Assembly (NCBI GenBank): GCA_037178625.1
Contig: CM074143.1
Span: 1,612,001-1,676,000 of the forward strand
Reading direction: 5' to 3'
DNA: 64,000 nucleotides
DNA from: Skeletonema tropicum
Taxonomy: Eukaryota; Bacillariophyta; Thalassiosirophyceae; Thalassiosirales; Thalassiosiraceae
The position numbers and the translations under genes were made by a program. Below are positions 32,114-43,968 of this stretch, in pieces. Numbering within the stretch: position 1 is the stretch's first letter; each line of letters begins with the position of its first letter. Below the pieces are notes generated by a model. It was given only the letters and a program-made list of their open reading frames with translations, had not been told where the DNA came from and did not search any database.

Positions 32114-33826
32114 TCAATTCAATCCATTCTTGAACCATCCATCAACAACGCCTCCACTAACTTTACTCTCTTTTTCGTTACTGCTTCTCTCAACAGTGAA
32201 AAGAATGGGGTCTCCAGTGGCTATCCTTAGCCGTGCTTGCTCCTCTTCCCAAATCTTCCTATCGTAGCTCTCTTTCCGGCCACTACTCAAAACGGTATCC
32301 CCAAAATTTCGATGAGCTGCTTCTAATATCAACTCTGATAAAGGCGGTTCATTCTCATCCCATTTCGTGTTGTCATCTAATGCTTGCATGTCATCCCACC
32401 CTACCGCAGCAACCGCAGCTGCACTGTCTGATGCTTGTGTGTCTTCCCATCCTGACGATGATGAAAATGCTGAAGCTAATGATGTTGTTGGTGCTCCACT
32501 GCGAGACCAAACCTTGGCTTTTGCCTCCCTCTGCAACCGTTCTGGTCTAGACGATATCTCATCTAATTCCCTACGAAATTGTTTTGCGTTTGGCTCGCCT
32601 GCAAACAAATGGGCACATGCAGCAACAAGAGAGCGACGAATTGCAACTGGATCATTGCTTGCTTCTTCAAAGTCAGCATGTCGACCATACGCCTGAAGCA
32701 GCTCTCTTCGATTTGCACATAAACGTTGTTTCTGTACTTTATAAACAGGCGCATCTCCATATATCAACTCATCAGCCACCGAGAAGCTCCAAGGATCTGC
32801 GACAAGCGCTCTCCCAACCATAACGCCTGTCAAATCATTACTTCCGTCTAATTCATCTTTGACTTGTGATAGAGAATGAATACCTCCATTCAATACGAAA
32901 TTCAACTCTGGATACTGATCAGCTAATCTATGAACATATTCATACTTCAGTGGTGGTATTCTTCGGTTATCAGCCGGGCTTAATCCACCCAACACTGCAA
33001 TTCTTGCGTGTATTTGAAAGTTTGTCACGATGCCATCACTTGCAATCTCATCTATAAACGATCTTAATTGTTCGTATTCCTTCTTTTCCGATATTCTATC
33101 ATACGTCTTTCTCGAAAATGGAGCACCGTCATTATTATCGTGGACACCAATCCTGCACTTCACAGTTACTGGAATCTTGCCCTCTACACCATCGTGCATA
33201 GCTCTTACTAATTTGGTAACATGCTTCGGATCCTTCATCAATGCTGCACCAAAACATTTCTTCCCACTGACAGATGGAGATGGACAACCACAATTCAGGT
33301 TCAACGCTGTGTATGCGGCATTATTTTGGTCGTTTTGTGAATATCCATCATAAATTTTTGCGCAGTTATACAGCTGTTGCGCATCATTTCCACCCAGCTG
33401 TAGGACGGATGGTCCTTCTGGTATGATTGCACTTTGTCCCAATAATTGCTTCACATTTTTGCCATCTGTTTTCTCACCAAGCAATTCGTCTGCGGCGACC
33501 ATTTCAGTGTAGGTCAGAGTGTTGGCAGAAATAAGACGGACCATGGCACGAAAGTGCTGATCAGTGTAGTCCATCATGGGCGCTAGGCATAGACGAGAGT
33601 GTTTGTTGAGTAGTTCATTCTTATCTCTGCTATTGTCCTCATTTCTTTCGGCATACATTATGTGCATCTGCGATCGTCCTATGGGGCAGATGCCACCGAT
33701 GCGTACGAAGGCAGAGGTAAGTGTCCATTGAAGGAGTAGAAGCCATGATGCCAAGACGATGAATAGCATTCTTTTAACAAGGCCAGCAGCACAGCATTCT
33801 TCAAGTATACTTCTACTTATCGACAT
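32114..33826 (-). CDS. dusA: tRNA-dihydrouridine synthase, DusA-like, probably plastid
   Basis: Flavoenzyme reducing uridine to dihydrouridine in the tRNA D-loop. 570 residues from 33826, but the Met at 33769 starts a cleaner signal peptide (MLFIVLASWLLLLQWTLTSAFV) whose S-A-F site fits plastid import. Catalytic domain: CLAPMMDYTDQHFR for FMN binding, LNLNCGCPSP with the catalytic Cys near residue 178, VTVKCRIGVHDN, FQIHARIAVLGGLSP, LNGGIHS and MVGRALVADPW. A C-terminal extension of about 120 residues, with repeated GWEDTQAS/GWDDMQAL motifs, is not part of standard DusA. Confidence 0.9.
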   Translation of the reverse strand: MSISRSILEECCAAGLVKRMLFIVLASWLLLLQWTLTSAFVRIGGICPIGRSQMHIMYAERNEDNSRDKNELLNKHSRLCLAPMMDYTDQHFRAMVRLISANTLTYTEMVAADELLGEKTDGKNVKQLLGQSAIIPEGPSVLQLGGNDAQQLYNCAKIYDGYSQNDQNNAAYTALNLNCGCPSPSVSGKKCFGAALMKDPKHVTKLVRAMHDGVEGKIPVTVKCRIGVHDNNDGAPFSRKTYDRISEKKEYEQLRSFIDEIASDGIVTNFQIHARIAVLGGLSPADNRRIPPLKYEYVHRLADQYPELNFVLNGGIHSLSQVKDELDGSNDLTGVMVGRALVADPWSFSVADELIYGDAPVYKVQKQRLCANRRELLQAYGRHADFEEASNDPVAIRRSLVAACAHLFAGEPNAKQFRRELDEISSRPERLQREAKAKVWSRSGAPTTSLASAFSSSSGWEDTQASDSAAAVAAVGWDDMQALDDNTKWDENEPPLSELILEAAHRNFGDTVLSSGRKESYDRKIWEEEQARLRIATGDPILFTVERSSNEKESKVSGGVVDGWFKNGLN

Positions 33827-36012
33827 GAATCGCGTCGTCTATTGGCGTTTTCCTTTCATGCTCGGACTACCATAGATCACGACCGCCAAGTTTTTTGCCC
33901 GCCAAAGTATGTATGAATTCCTACGTCAAAGTGAAAATCTTAAGTAGCCGATACCGCCTACCCTCGCCCGATTTTGCTAGCTTTTTGCAGGCACAACATC
34001 ATCATCATAACAAAAAGCACTAATAATAGCCTCCGCTGCTAAGCTTACTCTCCGCACACCAACCAATAACATCAATGATATTTCGATAATATTCTTGTCA
34101 CTGCAAGCCAGATGCGGGTACATGTCTCGGCGGCACCATCTCGGAGAAATTATTGTTTCAATAGGCAGCGCAAAATCTGAGACAAATCTCTGACAAATCA
34201 TCTCTCCACCCAAGTCTATAATGGCCGTATAATAAGTATTATGCATCAGATAAAAGGACCGCATCGCGATCATTGAATATGCAACATACGTTGGGCGTCT
34301 CTTGTGACTTGAATAGGTCAAAATCGTTTGGAAGTACTGATAACTGACATGATGATTATTCCACCGGTGATTCCTCATCAAGAATATATAACAATCAACC
34401 TCATGGACAAAGAAACAAATTTGTGGCTTTCTACACAATGTCAATACTATAGACGAGTATTATGGATTGTATAGCGCTGCGATATTAATATGGAATAAGT
34501 GGTTTTCTTTCATAATTGATGATGTTGTGTGACTTATTATGTCATTAATTACTATTAATGTGATGTTTTAGTAACTGGACATCGTCCTTTTCACATCCTC
34601 ACATGAGACTTATCAAATAAAAGATATTGCAACAGTTGATGGCCACCAAAGAGTGTTTCTTTCATCGAAATTTGGTTGATGTTGTGTCCATTGGAAACGA
34701 ATATTTTTGCGTTCTTGGTGCATTACTTGTAGGAGCTACGGCGGCCTTTCATACCACTTCCAATGGGCTCAATTGTTGGCCATAACCATATTGTTTAACA
34801 TGGGGAAGGAAGGGTGGTTCGGGTACAATGTTTGCGGTTATCGAAAGGCAGTAAAGTCGATAGTGTGGAGTGTTATCTTGATGCCCGTGAACGAGGTGCT
34901 ACTTGTTGTGTATATGGCGTCTCCGGCCGAATTATCAACCACTAAGGCACTGATACATCGTCATGAGTGTATATTATCGATTGATGAGGCGATAGGGTAC
35001 TATACATGGTGGAGATGGCCGCATATGCTGTCAATCTCTTCTTCGTTCCTCATCGGCTCGGTGCATCGTAGGATAGAGTCTTTGTGCCCACGTGAGGGCC
35101 CCTAAATCCTAGCAGGTATCCAAAGTGCCCTTTTTTAATGCTGAACTACAAATATTATCATGCGTTCCTATCTGAAAAAGGGCATCTTGGATTATCAAGA
35201 CGGCTGAGTGTTTAATAGTAGTTCGATAGGGACGCAGTCATACCACATGGTGTTGTGCAACTTTTGTGGTGGTAAGTGTTGATGATGAAAAACGGGCGGC
35301 CCGCTGGGGATGCCCGATTCGCGGGTCATCCAGAATGAACACAAGTGGATTTTTTTGCTCAAAAAGAAGTATGAGTTCCTCCGTTAATTTTATTTCGTAC
35401 TTAGAAAGCCAGGTACGGCGGTCGTGAGATAATAGAACCAATGACGTGGCATGAAATCCGATTTCTGCGTGCGTGGTGCCACCAGGGAAAATGTAAAATG
35501 TCAACGGTATCAAGCATTGAGAGGCCTGGTCATTAAGAGCAGGTCCTCTATTGGTTTCTCATTTTACATACCTATTTTCCAATGCTCTACGTCCATCGGT
35601 ACTAAGACTTACGTAATCCTAACAAGGGAGGACATGTATAGAAAAGGAGTTTCCTAGGAATTCACGCGAATTTATCTGCGGATGCCACGGTATCAAAAGA
35701 GAATCTTCATCTGATAATGAATGATTCCTCACACTTGCATGAAATACCGCGGCTACCGACACGGCGATTCCTTCGGGGAATACACCAAGTCTACTATTGA
35801 TGCGAGCTAAGTAACTGCGAACCACCATCGGAGCATGCGGTGTGTGGGTAGAATGCGTAAAGTGGGAGGAAGCCGGCGAGTGCGTCATTTGACCAGCATC
35901 GCATCAGAAGAGAAGTGCCTTCAGCCAGCCACGTCGCGTACACAACCATACCATAAGCTACCGAACATAAATCATATTATATTACACAACCACATCATTA
36001 AACTAAAACGTC
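33827..36012. other. 2.2-kb region with no recognisable gene
   Basis: Two open frames (33977-34444 on the minus strand, 34707-35105 on the plus strand) show no family features, have odd composition, and I do not call them. The last 110 bp form the 5' flank of antiporter 2 and are unlike the flank of antiporter 1. Confidence 0.4.
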
Positions 36013-39000
36013 ATGTTGAAGAGAAGCACCGCTCTCGCGGCGGCTGCTGCATTGGCTACTTTCCTAGTCATAGCTCCCGAAAGCCATGCAGCAGCGCCGC
36101 TGTCGTCTGAGAACGACAGCAATAATCTACGTGGACGTCTGGTCGGTGACACCTCGACTGGCCATCAGGAAGCAACGCATGATGACAACTCTGCGCCCTC
36201 AAGCACCTTTGGAAGAGTTCTGGAGAGCATTTGGAACTCCGGCCAACAACAATACAATCAGGACAACGACGCACACTATCCACTCTTTCTTACCAACGAT
36301 GAACCTGCTGAAGACGTCTTATTCTCGACTACGCTCAAAGCCCCAAATAACAACATAATGCGTCAACCTCCTGGCCGCAAGTTGGCCGAAGCAGCACATG
36401 CTGAGGATGCAGCACACGGAGGAAGCGAGGCAGGTCATGGAGATTCTCATGGTAATGATATGGTAGTGCATGTGACGTATGAGGATATTTATGCAATTCT
36501 TGTGTTTCTCATCGTTGCAACAGCTATGGGAATTTTCACGTCAAAGCTTGGAATGGTGAGTGATATTTAGATCTATATGATGCATTCCTTGCAATATTTC
36601 TTCATTACAGCGTATTCTCATCGATGCAACGTGCATGAATATACCATTATTTATTCTTTCTCTCTAGCCTGCCCTTGTCGGAGAAATCATCACTGGATTC
36701 TTGCTAGGACCGCCTCTAGCCGACTTCGTGCCTTATAAGGAGGCATTAGTTCTTGTAGGAGAGATTGGTCTTATAATGTTACTTCTCGAGGCAGGCGTCG
36801 AGCTTGACGTGGCACAGCTACGCGAAACTGGTGCTAGAGCTTTGGGTATTGGTGTTACTGGGACGATCCTGCCGTTAGCTGTGGGTATGGGCCTGGCGAT
36901 GGCAAGTAGCTCTGATATTGGTATCAAAAGTGCTCTAGCAGTTGGAGCATCATTCAGTCCCACGAGTCTGGGTGTGGCTGCAAGTGCTTTGAAGCAAGGC
37001 AAGATGTTGGACACGCCCGTTGGACAGCTGATCGTTTCGTCATGTGTGGTGGATGACATTTTGGCCTTGATTCTATTGTCGATGTTTCAGGTATTGGTCG
37101 AAGTGGATCCACCAATCGTTTCTTATTTCATTCCGTTCATCTCAAGTATTGGTTTCTTAATAGTGCTTGGTGGATCAGCAATCACGTGGTTACCGACGTT
37201 CATCCAAGACAAGATATTGAAGAAGCTTCCTGAGCAATATCGAGAACTGACCATGTTCTCCATCATGACGGCTATGTTGTTGGCATACCTTCCTTTGTTG
37301 AACTATACCAAGTCAAGTTACCTGACAGGTGCCTTTCTCGCAGGAGCTACCTTCAGTCAAATTGAGTCAGCTCACCACGCCTTCATTGAGAAGACGCATC
37401 AACTCATGACGTGGTTGCTGCGAGTATTCTTTGCAGCATCGATTGGTTTCCAGGTGCCGGTGAAGTTATTTAGTGATCCGTATGTGATTGGTTGGGGTTT
37501 CATTTTATATTGTTGTGTTATGGCGAAACTTCCGTTAATGTTTTACGTGCCTCAATTTGAAGATGTAAAGGAAGGAGCATCATACAACCCATTTCTGCGT
37601 GATCGACTCATTACTGGTCTAGCTATGACATGCCGAGGCGAGTTTTCGTTCATTATTGCTGCATTTGCGTTGGGGAAAGAACTGATTAGTGAACAGATCT
37701 ACGCGGCCATTGTTTGGGCAGTGCTTCTATCGTGCGTCACATCACCATTCATTCTTCTGAGCCTGATCAAGTACTTCAACAAGCAACAGCTTGAGTACCT
37801 CAAAGCGACAAATCCAACGAAGCAAAAGACCGGATCTGATGGTATGACACCTCTGTACCTGCATATCAAGAGCACCGCTCCGGCATCATGGGGACAGCAA
37901 GAAATCTTCCGTCAGATTCTAAATGATATGAATTTGGAAGTGATGGATCGTCGTACGAACCGCAATGGAAGGACCCTATCAGCCCAGGTTCAGACGGATC
38001 TGTACGTGAAGGACAAGACAATGAATGTTAAGTTTCAGAAGATAGCTGGTCAGAAGCGTATCAAGAATGCTCTGAAAGCTGCGATGGATTTAACATTGGA
38101 TGATTTAAACACACTTTTAAGAGCAATTGAGGAACTTCAAAAGATGGCTGATGATGATGGCGCTCCCTTCTTCATGAAGTTTGATACTAATAATGATGGT
38201 ATGGTGAGTCTCAGCGAATTGAAGAATGGCCTTGAGAATGAGTTGAGGGTCAGCCTAACCCAGATTCAGGCACGGAAGGTAATGGATCTTTTCGATGAAT
38301 CTAGAGACGGTCAGCTACAGAAAGATGAGATGGTATCGTTGAATGAATTCAAGTTTCGGTTGAAGGTAGTTTGGGATGAAATGAAGTCAAATGCTCTTGA
38401 TATTACCACGAGGTCATATGAGAAGCCTTCTTTGAGTAGAAGAATGTCGACTGTCGATCTTTCCCATGTGTCGCTAGTAAGCCTTGAAAAAGAAGCGCAA
38501 GCTGCCCTTGAAGAAGTTGCGAAAGAACAAGACCAAATCATTGAAAGAGGAACGGAGATCGAAGATTCTATGCAGAGAGCCCTTGGTGTAGAGTCAAAAG
38601 TCGTAGTGGATGTGTGGTAAGTGACAACTCGAGGTGGAGATCATAATATTATGTACTACCTCAGATGATCAATGTAGCTGATCGTATCGTTTTTTTTTCT
38701 TTCTTCATCACACAGGAACCCCTGGCCATGGACGGAGCTGTTTGACAAGATTGCTAGTCACTATGAACTTGAGACGGTGGATCACTTCGAAGCAGTCTTT
38801 GCCAACATTGACAATGATGGAGGAGGAACTGTTGACCAAGAAGAGATTTACGAAGCCTTGTTACAAGCAGGTGTTGACATCTCAGAGGAGGGAGTGGCAA
38901 CACTTTTCAATATGATTGACGAGGACGGTAGCGGTGAAATTGACAAAGAGGAGTGGAAGGAGGCTGCTGGCTTTTATTTGGAGCTGAAGGAAGAAGCGAA

Positions 39001-39109
39001 CAAAAAGGCTATGATGGAGAATGACAAATCTAAAGTCCAGGAGAGGCTTCGTGCACAGAAACTTGCCAAATTGGGCGCTCAAGCGAAGGCATTGCAGCAG
39101 AAGAAATAA
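36013..39109 (+). CDS. CPA2-type cation/proton antiporter with four EF-hands, copy 2
   Basis: Exons 36013-36555, 36668-38616 and 38716-39109; introns 112 and 99 bp; 961 residues. Almost identical to the paralogue at 23975, including both intron positions and phases, the His-rich luminal segment, the VVDDILALILL helix and all four EF-hands (the second reads DESRDGQLQKDE). Differences cluster in the linker after the second EF-hand and at the C-terminus, where this copy stops at AQAKALQQKK. Similarity starts at the ATG and stops in the last exon, while flanks are unrelated; this suggests gene conversion or an old duplication with strong constraint. Confidence 0.9.
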
Positions 39110-39229
39110 GAATATTAGGATAGGTATAACATACGTAAAGACTCAAATTATTACATGTAACTATTGGTGAACACAAAATTGACAGACCAAAAAAGATTTT
39201 ACATCGCGGAGATGTTCAAGATTTCTATA

Positions 39230-39234
<5 letters not shown>

Positions 39235-39260
<26 letters not shown>

Positions 39261-39925
39261 GATAAATAAGTGATTAGTTTAGGATGGTATTCAGGAGCTG
39301 TTACTGGGCAAGCTGGATCTGAACTTGCCCATTTTAGGTAATAAGAGGAGTGCAGTCTAGGTATCTCTAGTTCAGTGGCAAGTCCGCACTCCTCTTGTCA
39401 CCTGTGCTAGGTGATGGTATGTTCCTCCTCCCTCCTACTCTCAACTGCCTCTCGACAGGTGAGAGTGAGAGTCCTCACTCAACCTCTGCCACCGCAGAGG
39501 TGGGGGAGAGGGGATTACTCCCCACTCCAGGTGTGCCAGTTGGACATCCCCGGCCCATTCTCAATGAGTGGCCGGATGCGGTGGTGCCTGTCCCTACTCC
39601 CTCTGAGCAGGAGGGAGTTTGCCCGGACTAGGGCAAGGGACATGCGTACCCGCACATAGAATATCATCTGGCTACGCTGACGCTCCCACTTTTCAGCTAA
39701 GTGTGTACCCAGTTGACGCATCGCATTCAAGGCCTCTCTACCTGGCATTCCATCAGCCGTGAAGCAGAGGGGGGTGAAGTCCCGACGTCGTTCAAGACAA
39801 GCTGCCTTGTACTTGCGGATTTTCTCCCTCTCTTGTTGCCTCAAGACAGCCGAAGGCGCCTTGTTGCGGTAGGAGCGGCAGTCCGTGTTCTTATGCAGCC
39901 AAGGCCCTTCCATTCTTTGGGGATT
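39235..39925 (-). mobile_element. 5'-truncated LINE-type retrotransposon
   Basis: On the minus strand the segment ends in a 25-base poly(A) (T-run 39235-39259), as expected for a non-LTR element. Upstream, the encoded segment (with REKIRKYKAACLERRRDFTP, FTADGMPGREALNAMRQLG and YVRVRMSLALVRANSLLLRG) resembles the C-terminal tail of algal LINE reverse-transcriptase ORFs. The 3' UTR has two strong hairpins: GGGCAAG/CTTGCCC and AGAGGAGTGC/GCACTCCTCT. The 5' junction lies at about 39905-39925 in the tail of the neighbouring gene. Confidence 0.7.
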
Positions 39926-41369
39926 CTGGCCAAGGTAAAAAGGAGTTGTCACCATCAAGAGCTAGCAGATTATGACAAGATTCAATGTCTTTACCTTCCA
40001 TGATGCTCCCCCGGCGTTCAGGCCAAGGCAGCCATCCGCAATCATCCAAATTGCAGGACGATTCAGATGATTCCAAAGTACTCCGCTCTTGTTCCTCACA
40101 TGTCTCTTGTTCTTTGGATTTGGATGCTACATCATCCTTCGACTTGGAAGGATCAAAATTGACACTTTCTGTGCAGGTGCGTCTTGTGTTAGCAGAGACC
40201 TCAGCTCCATCTGAAGTGTGGATCTGTTCGTTCGAAGCAGTAGGAAAAGTAGTTGGCGATCTCTCTAGCGCTGCCTCTATACCATCAAAGATGTCGTTGA
40301 GGTTTAAAGACGTATTGCTGCCACATCTTCGTAATGTTCTGCCATTTGTTGGTAATGTTGAATTCTTACCAACATCTTCGATACGCATTTCCAACCTTTG
40401 AATGTTTCCCTCGTCATCCTCACCATGCTCTCCGTTGCCATGTATCGAGTCCGACAGAGAGCTTGTAATGGACAAGGAAGACTGCATTGCCCATCGTCGT
40501 GAAGAATGATCATAGTCATTAACTGCATTTTCAATGTATTCCATTTCCTCTTGAGTCAACTGCACGGAACGGCGTAGGGGAGCAATATTGGCCTCGACTC
40601 GATTGCTCTTATCACAATCGAAAAAGTCATCATAATTATCATCGCCAGCAGTCGCAGTGAAGAAACTCCCAAAGCGGCGACTCGACCCTCTGTGACAAGA
40701 TCGTCTATGAGCGTTGATTATATCAGCTCTTCCATCGGATGCAGCAGTATTCTCTGATACATCGTTACAGAAGGCAAAGTCTTCATCTTCATGCGAAGAT
40801 CCACATGCAGTGAAGAAACTTGAAAAGCGAAGACTTGATCCCCTGCGATTGGAGGACCTCCGACGAGAAGAGGACCTTCGCGAGGACGATTTTCGAAATT
40901 CGAGCATTTGTGCCCTACGGTCTATTCTGGTTGATGTTGCAGAACCTGGTATTTGATTACTGCCAGCAGCAGCTGTAGTTGTAGTCTGATCTACCTTTCT
41001 ATCACTAGCAACAAAGTCATGAAGTACTGCCTGATATCCTGCCGAGGTAACTACGCCACTCTCACGCATTTTGGATAGAAAACGCTGCTCGATACAGTGA
41101 CTTTGAGCTATTTCTTGAACTCGCAACTGCTGCTGTTGAGGCGAAGCGGATGATTCAGCGTTTCCCTTCTTTCCTTCGTACCTGAAGAATTGAAATTGTT
41201 CATTTTTCATAGATGTCGCAGTGTTAACTTTCCCTCCCCTATTGAACAGCCACCCCGATGACGACATCTGCGATGATGATGCTCTCAAATCGCTCGTCCT
41301 GTTCCTGTTGTTTTCAGCAGGAGAGCGAAACGATTGAGACCTTGGTCTCATCATTGCTCTGTGCTCCAT
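39891..41369 (-). CDS. Ser/Arg-rich protein, unknown function
   Basis: 492 residues, intronless. A duplicated motif stands out: RRGSSLRFSSFFTACGSSHEDED and, about 50 residues later, HRGSSRRFGSFFTATAGDDNYDD. A basic Arg/Ser stretch (RKSSSRRSSSRRRSSNRRGS) precedes it. The tail repeats LPWPE (GWLPWPERRG and SFLPWPESPK). It is mostly disordered and rich in phosphorylatable Ser. The final residues NGRALAA are read from the LINE junction, so the original C-terminus has probably been replaced. I do not recognise the family. Confidence 0.65.
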   Translation of the reverse strand: MEHRAMMRPRSQSFRSPAENNRNRTSDLRASSSQMSSSGWLFNRGGKVNTATSMKNEQFQFFRYEGKKGNAESSASPQQQQLRVQEIAQSHCIEQRFLSKMRESGVVTSAGYQAVLHDFVASDRKVDQTTTTAAAGSNQIPGSATSTRIDRRAQMLEFRKSSSRRSSSRRRSSNRRGSSLRFSSFFTACGSSHEDEDFAFCNDVSENTAASDGRADIINAHRRSCHRGSSRRFGSFFTATAGDDNYDDFFDCDKSNRVEANIAPLRRSVQLTQEEMEYIENAVNDYDHSSRRWAMQSSLSITSSLSDSIHGNGEHGEDDEGNIQRLEMRIEDVGKNSTLPTNGRTLRRCGSNTSLNLNDIFDGIEAALERSPTTFPTASNEQIHTSDGAEVSANTRRTCTESVNFDPSKSKDDVASKSKEQETCEEQERSTLESSESSCNLDDCGWLPWPERRGSIMEGKDIESCHNLLALDGDNSFLPWPESPKNGRALAA

Positions 41370-41783
41370 GATGTATTGCTTTTTATTTGTTGAGAGTTTC
41401 TACTAAGCTACTGAGCAGTAGAATATTATTGGAGAGATGCATTCAGCATATTATTGTATTACGGCACAAGTTTTGTTTTGACATCAAAAGCGCACAAGCG
41501 GACAAACAACACAAATCACATGAGAGCGTCTAATCGTGTTACGACCAAAGATGACCATTGGGTCACGATGGTCACGATTTTGTGAGCTTGGGAGCTCGTT
41601 GTGGGTGCCGAAGTCAATTTTATTTCAGGAGGCCTAGAATCTGATGCAACTGTCCGATCGGACGGAATGATGCTCGGCTCTCGCTTTCGGCTCGATGATT
41701 GAGATGAAAAAGACATCAATCCATCAACATCATCATCATTATCTATCATTATCATGCGAAGATCTCTACGATGAACTCAAACA
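41370..41783. promoter_or_regulatory. Divergent promoter region
   Basis: 414 bp separate the start codons of divergently oriented genes. No coding region is seen. A GGTCACGAT direct repeat occurs at about 41560-41580. Confidence 0.35.
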
Positions 41784-43820
41784 ATGAATAGGAACATCTC
41801 CACAATAGCAGTCTTAATACTATTATGCTCTTCTCATGCCAGCAGCGAAGGATACTTTCCGTGTGTAAAGGGTAGTCGAGGATATTCAAAAGACGTCGTC
41901 AAATCATCGTGTGCCTTCGCATCACATAATGCGAACCCTTCATCAGTGATCTCTTCTACCAGTTTGAACAACAGATGTTGTAACCTTCCATATACAAAGA
42001 TATATAATGCTCGGGTATGTTTACCCTCAACATGTAGAACCCAGCCGCCGATAAGATCCGCATCGGTTGGTTTGACAGGCAGAGCTGCCACATCTACATC
42101 CTCAATCGAATCTGGCTCAAACAATGAAGATACTGCATTCGAACAACAACAACAATCCAGCCCAAATGAACCTAATGATCGTCTTGTAATAATATCATTG
42201 GAGGCACTGGTTTCCTAGGAACAGAAATAAGAAAGCAGCTAGATGACAGAGGCATTCAATATATTGCCACGACAACTCCTGCTACATTCCGCAAGATGAG
42301 TGAAAAAGACAAATTTGTTTCATTAGATTTGACTGCTGAGAATTCACAGCAAGACTTTTACAATATCATTTCTGATGCTGTGAAAGAAAATGACTCATCT
42401 GCAAAAGAAGTAGCTATAATTGCTGCAATGGGAAGTATTGGTGCAAAGGATGACGAAAAAGTGAATGCTGCCCTGACAAAAGCAATCAAGGCGGCATCAG
42501 CACATGATGATTTAGTGAAATCATTTGTCATGATTGGCAATACTAAGCGTGTGAGACGCCTCGCAAGGAAAGTCTCATTTCTCAAAGGATATGCTGAAGG
42601 GAAAGATGAGGCAGAGGCAGCGCTGCAGCAATTATTCGGAGAGAGCGGTTGTATCATCAAGGTAAGATGAAATCTGTGGATTGCCTTTGAATAGCGTCAC
42701 TTCATTTTCATCCAGATATTCATACACATCGTGGTGTATCCTCATTCTTTATTAGCCATCATTTATTTACGGAGGTGAAGAAATTGGCTTCAACCCACCA
42801 AGAGTTCCCACAAACTTAGGTGGCCTCGCCTCGGAAGTCTTGGGATTATATCCGCTACAGGCACTTGCGGATGAATTGCCTGATGCCCTAGCATTACCGC
42901 TAGCACCTCCAATCAGTGTTGAGGTGGTTGCATCAGCTGCCATAAATGTTGCGCTGGGTATAGTGCAGGGGTATACGGAAGAGCTTGAGGGCAAAGAAGC
43001 GATTGTAATGGCTGGAACAGTTCGAAAGTGGAAAGAAAAGAGTCGATATGAAAACTTGCTGAGAAAAGAATATCTGGAAACTAAGGATGGCAATGCTGAA
43101 TATATCTCTGGTAAAGATTCTTGTTCGATGGACGCTATCATGGAGATGAGTGATGAAAGAAGATGGAGCATGATAAATGAGTTGAAAGATGTGCTGCTGC
43201 GTAGGAATGGCAACGAGAATGCCAACGACGATAATGATTTAGACATAATGGAGGAGCTGGAGTGTCTCCGTCCCAAGTCAATGGTCCCAGCAGATGATCC
43301 AAAATTGAATGGCAGATGGAACTTTGTTTTATCGAAAGACGACTTGGGCACACAGCTTATCAAAGAGTTATTACCACCAGACTATCATTCAATTGGAGGA
43401 GGCGATGATGACAAGGGCTTACCTAGTACAACGTCGTCACAGTCACAACCACCGTGGAAGATGTTGTTGAGTACTGCGTACCAATTACAAGGACTATACA
43501 TGAGAATTCACGACGAACAAACAAAAGTTGAGATTGTACTTTCCTCCAAACTATTCTTTGGACAAGTTCCATTTGAAATTGTCTTTTCGACAAGTCTACT
43601 TGCCACCAACTACGATGAAGATACTGCGGGCTTGTTGTTTTTAGAAAAGTTTGAGGATGTTGAGATTCGATTTGGCCGGGAGTCGTTTGGGTGGAAATTA
43701 CCAATACCATCGAATTGGCAACGTTTTCGACATTTGGAGATTACCTACTTGGATGACGAAATTGTTATAGCTCGGGGTAGTGGCGGAGATCCACATGTAC
43801 TTATTCGTGCAATCAACTGA
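41784..43820 (+). CDS. SDR (Rossmann) domain fused to a PAP/fibrillin domain, frameshifted
   Basis: An N-terminal signal-like segment (MNRNISTIAVLILLCSSHAS) leads into a Rossmann fold. The frame breaks at 42195-42196: upstream reads RLVII, and the glycine motif IGGTGFLGTEIRKQL continues in another frame from 42197. A 1-base loss or 2-base gain explains it. The exon continues to 42661; a clean intron (42662-42755, GTAAGA...TTAG) joins CIIK to PSFIYGGEEIGFNPP, a typical atypical-SDR segment. The C-terminal 250 residues fit PAP/fibrillin: DPKLNGRWNFVLSKDD, then FRHLEITYLDDEIVIARGSGG and HVLIRAIN. Fibrillins bind lipids or quinones at plastoglobules, so a plastid lipid or quinone role is possible. 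The shift may be a sequence error. Confidence 0.75.
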
Positions 43821-43968
43821 GCATTAGTCGAAAGTTAATGGATATGGTGCAAGAAAGTCATGCCAAGTCCATGCACAATGCCTATAGTCATACTTATGAA
43901 GTGTAGCTTATATTGTGACTTATGAAACTAATCGCAAGAGTGAGAGTCCATATGAATCCATATTATAT

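Noticed and set aside
33977..34444. 155-codon minus-strand reading frame
   Set aside because: Rich in Cys, His and Tyr with no domain, leader or conserved motif; probably chance.
34707..35105. 132-codon plus-strand reading frame
   Set aside because: No recognisable features and not a clean ATG context; its hydrophobic stretches look incidental.
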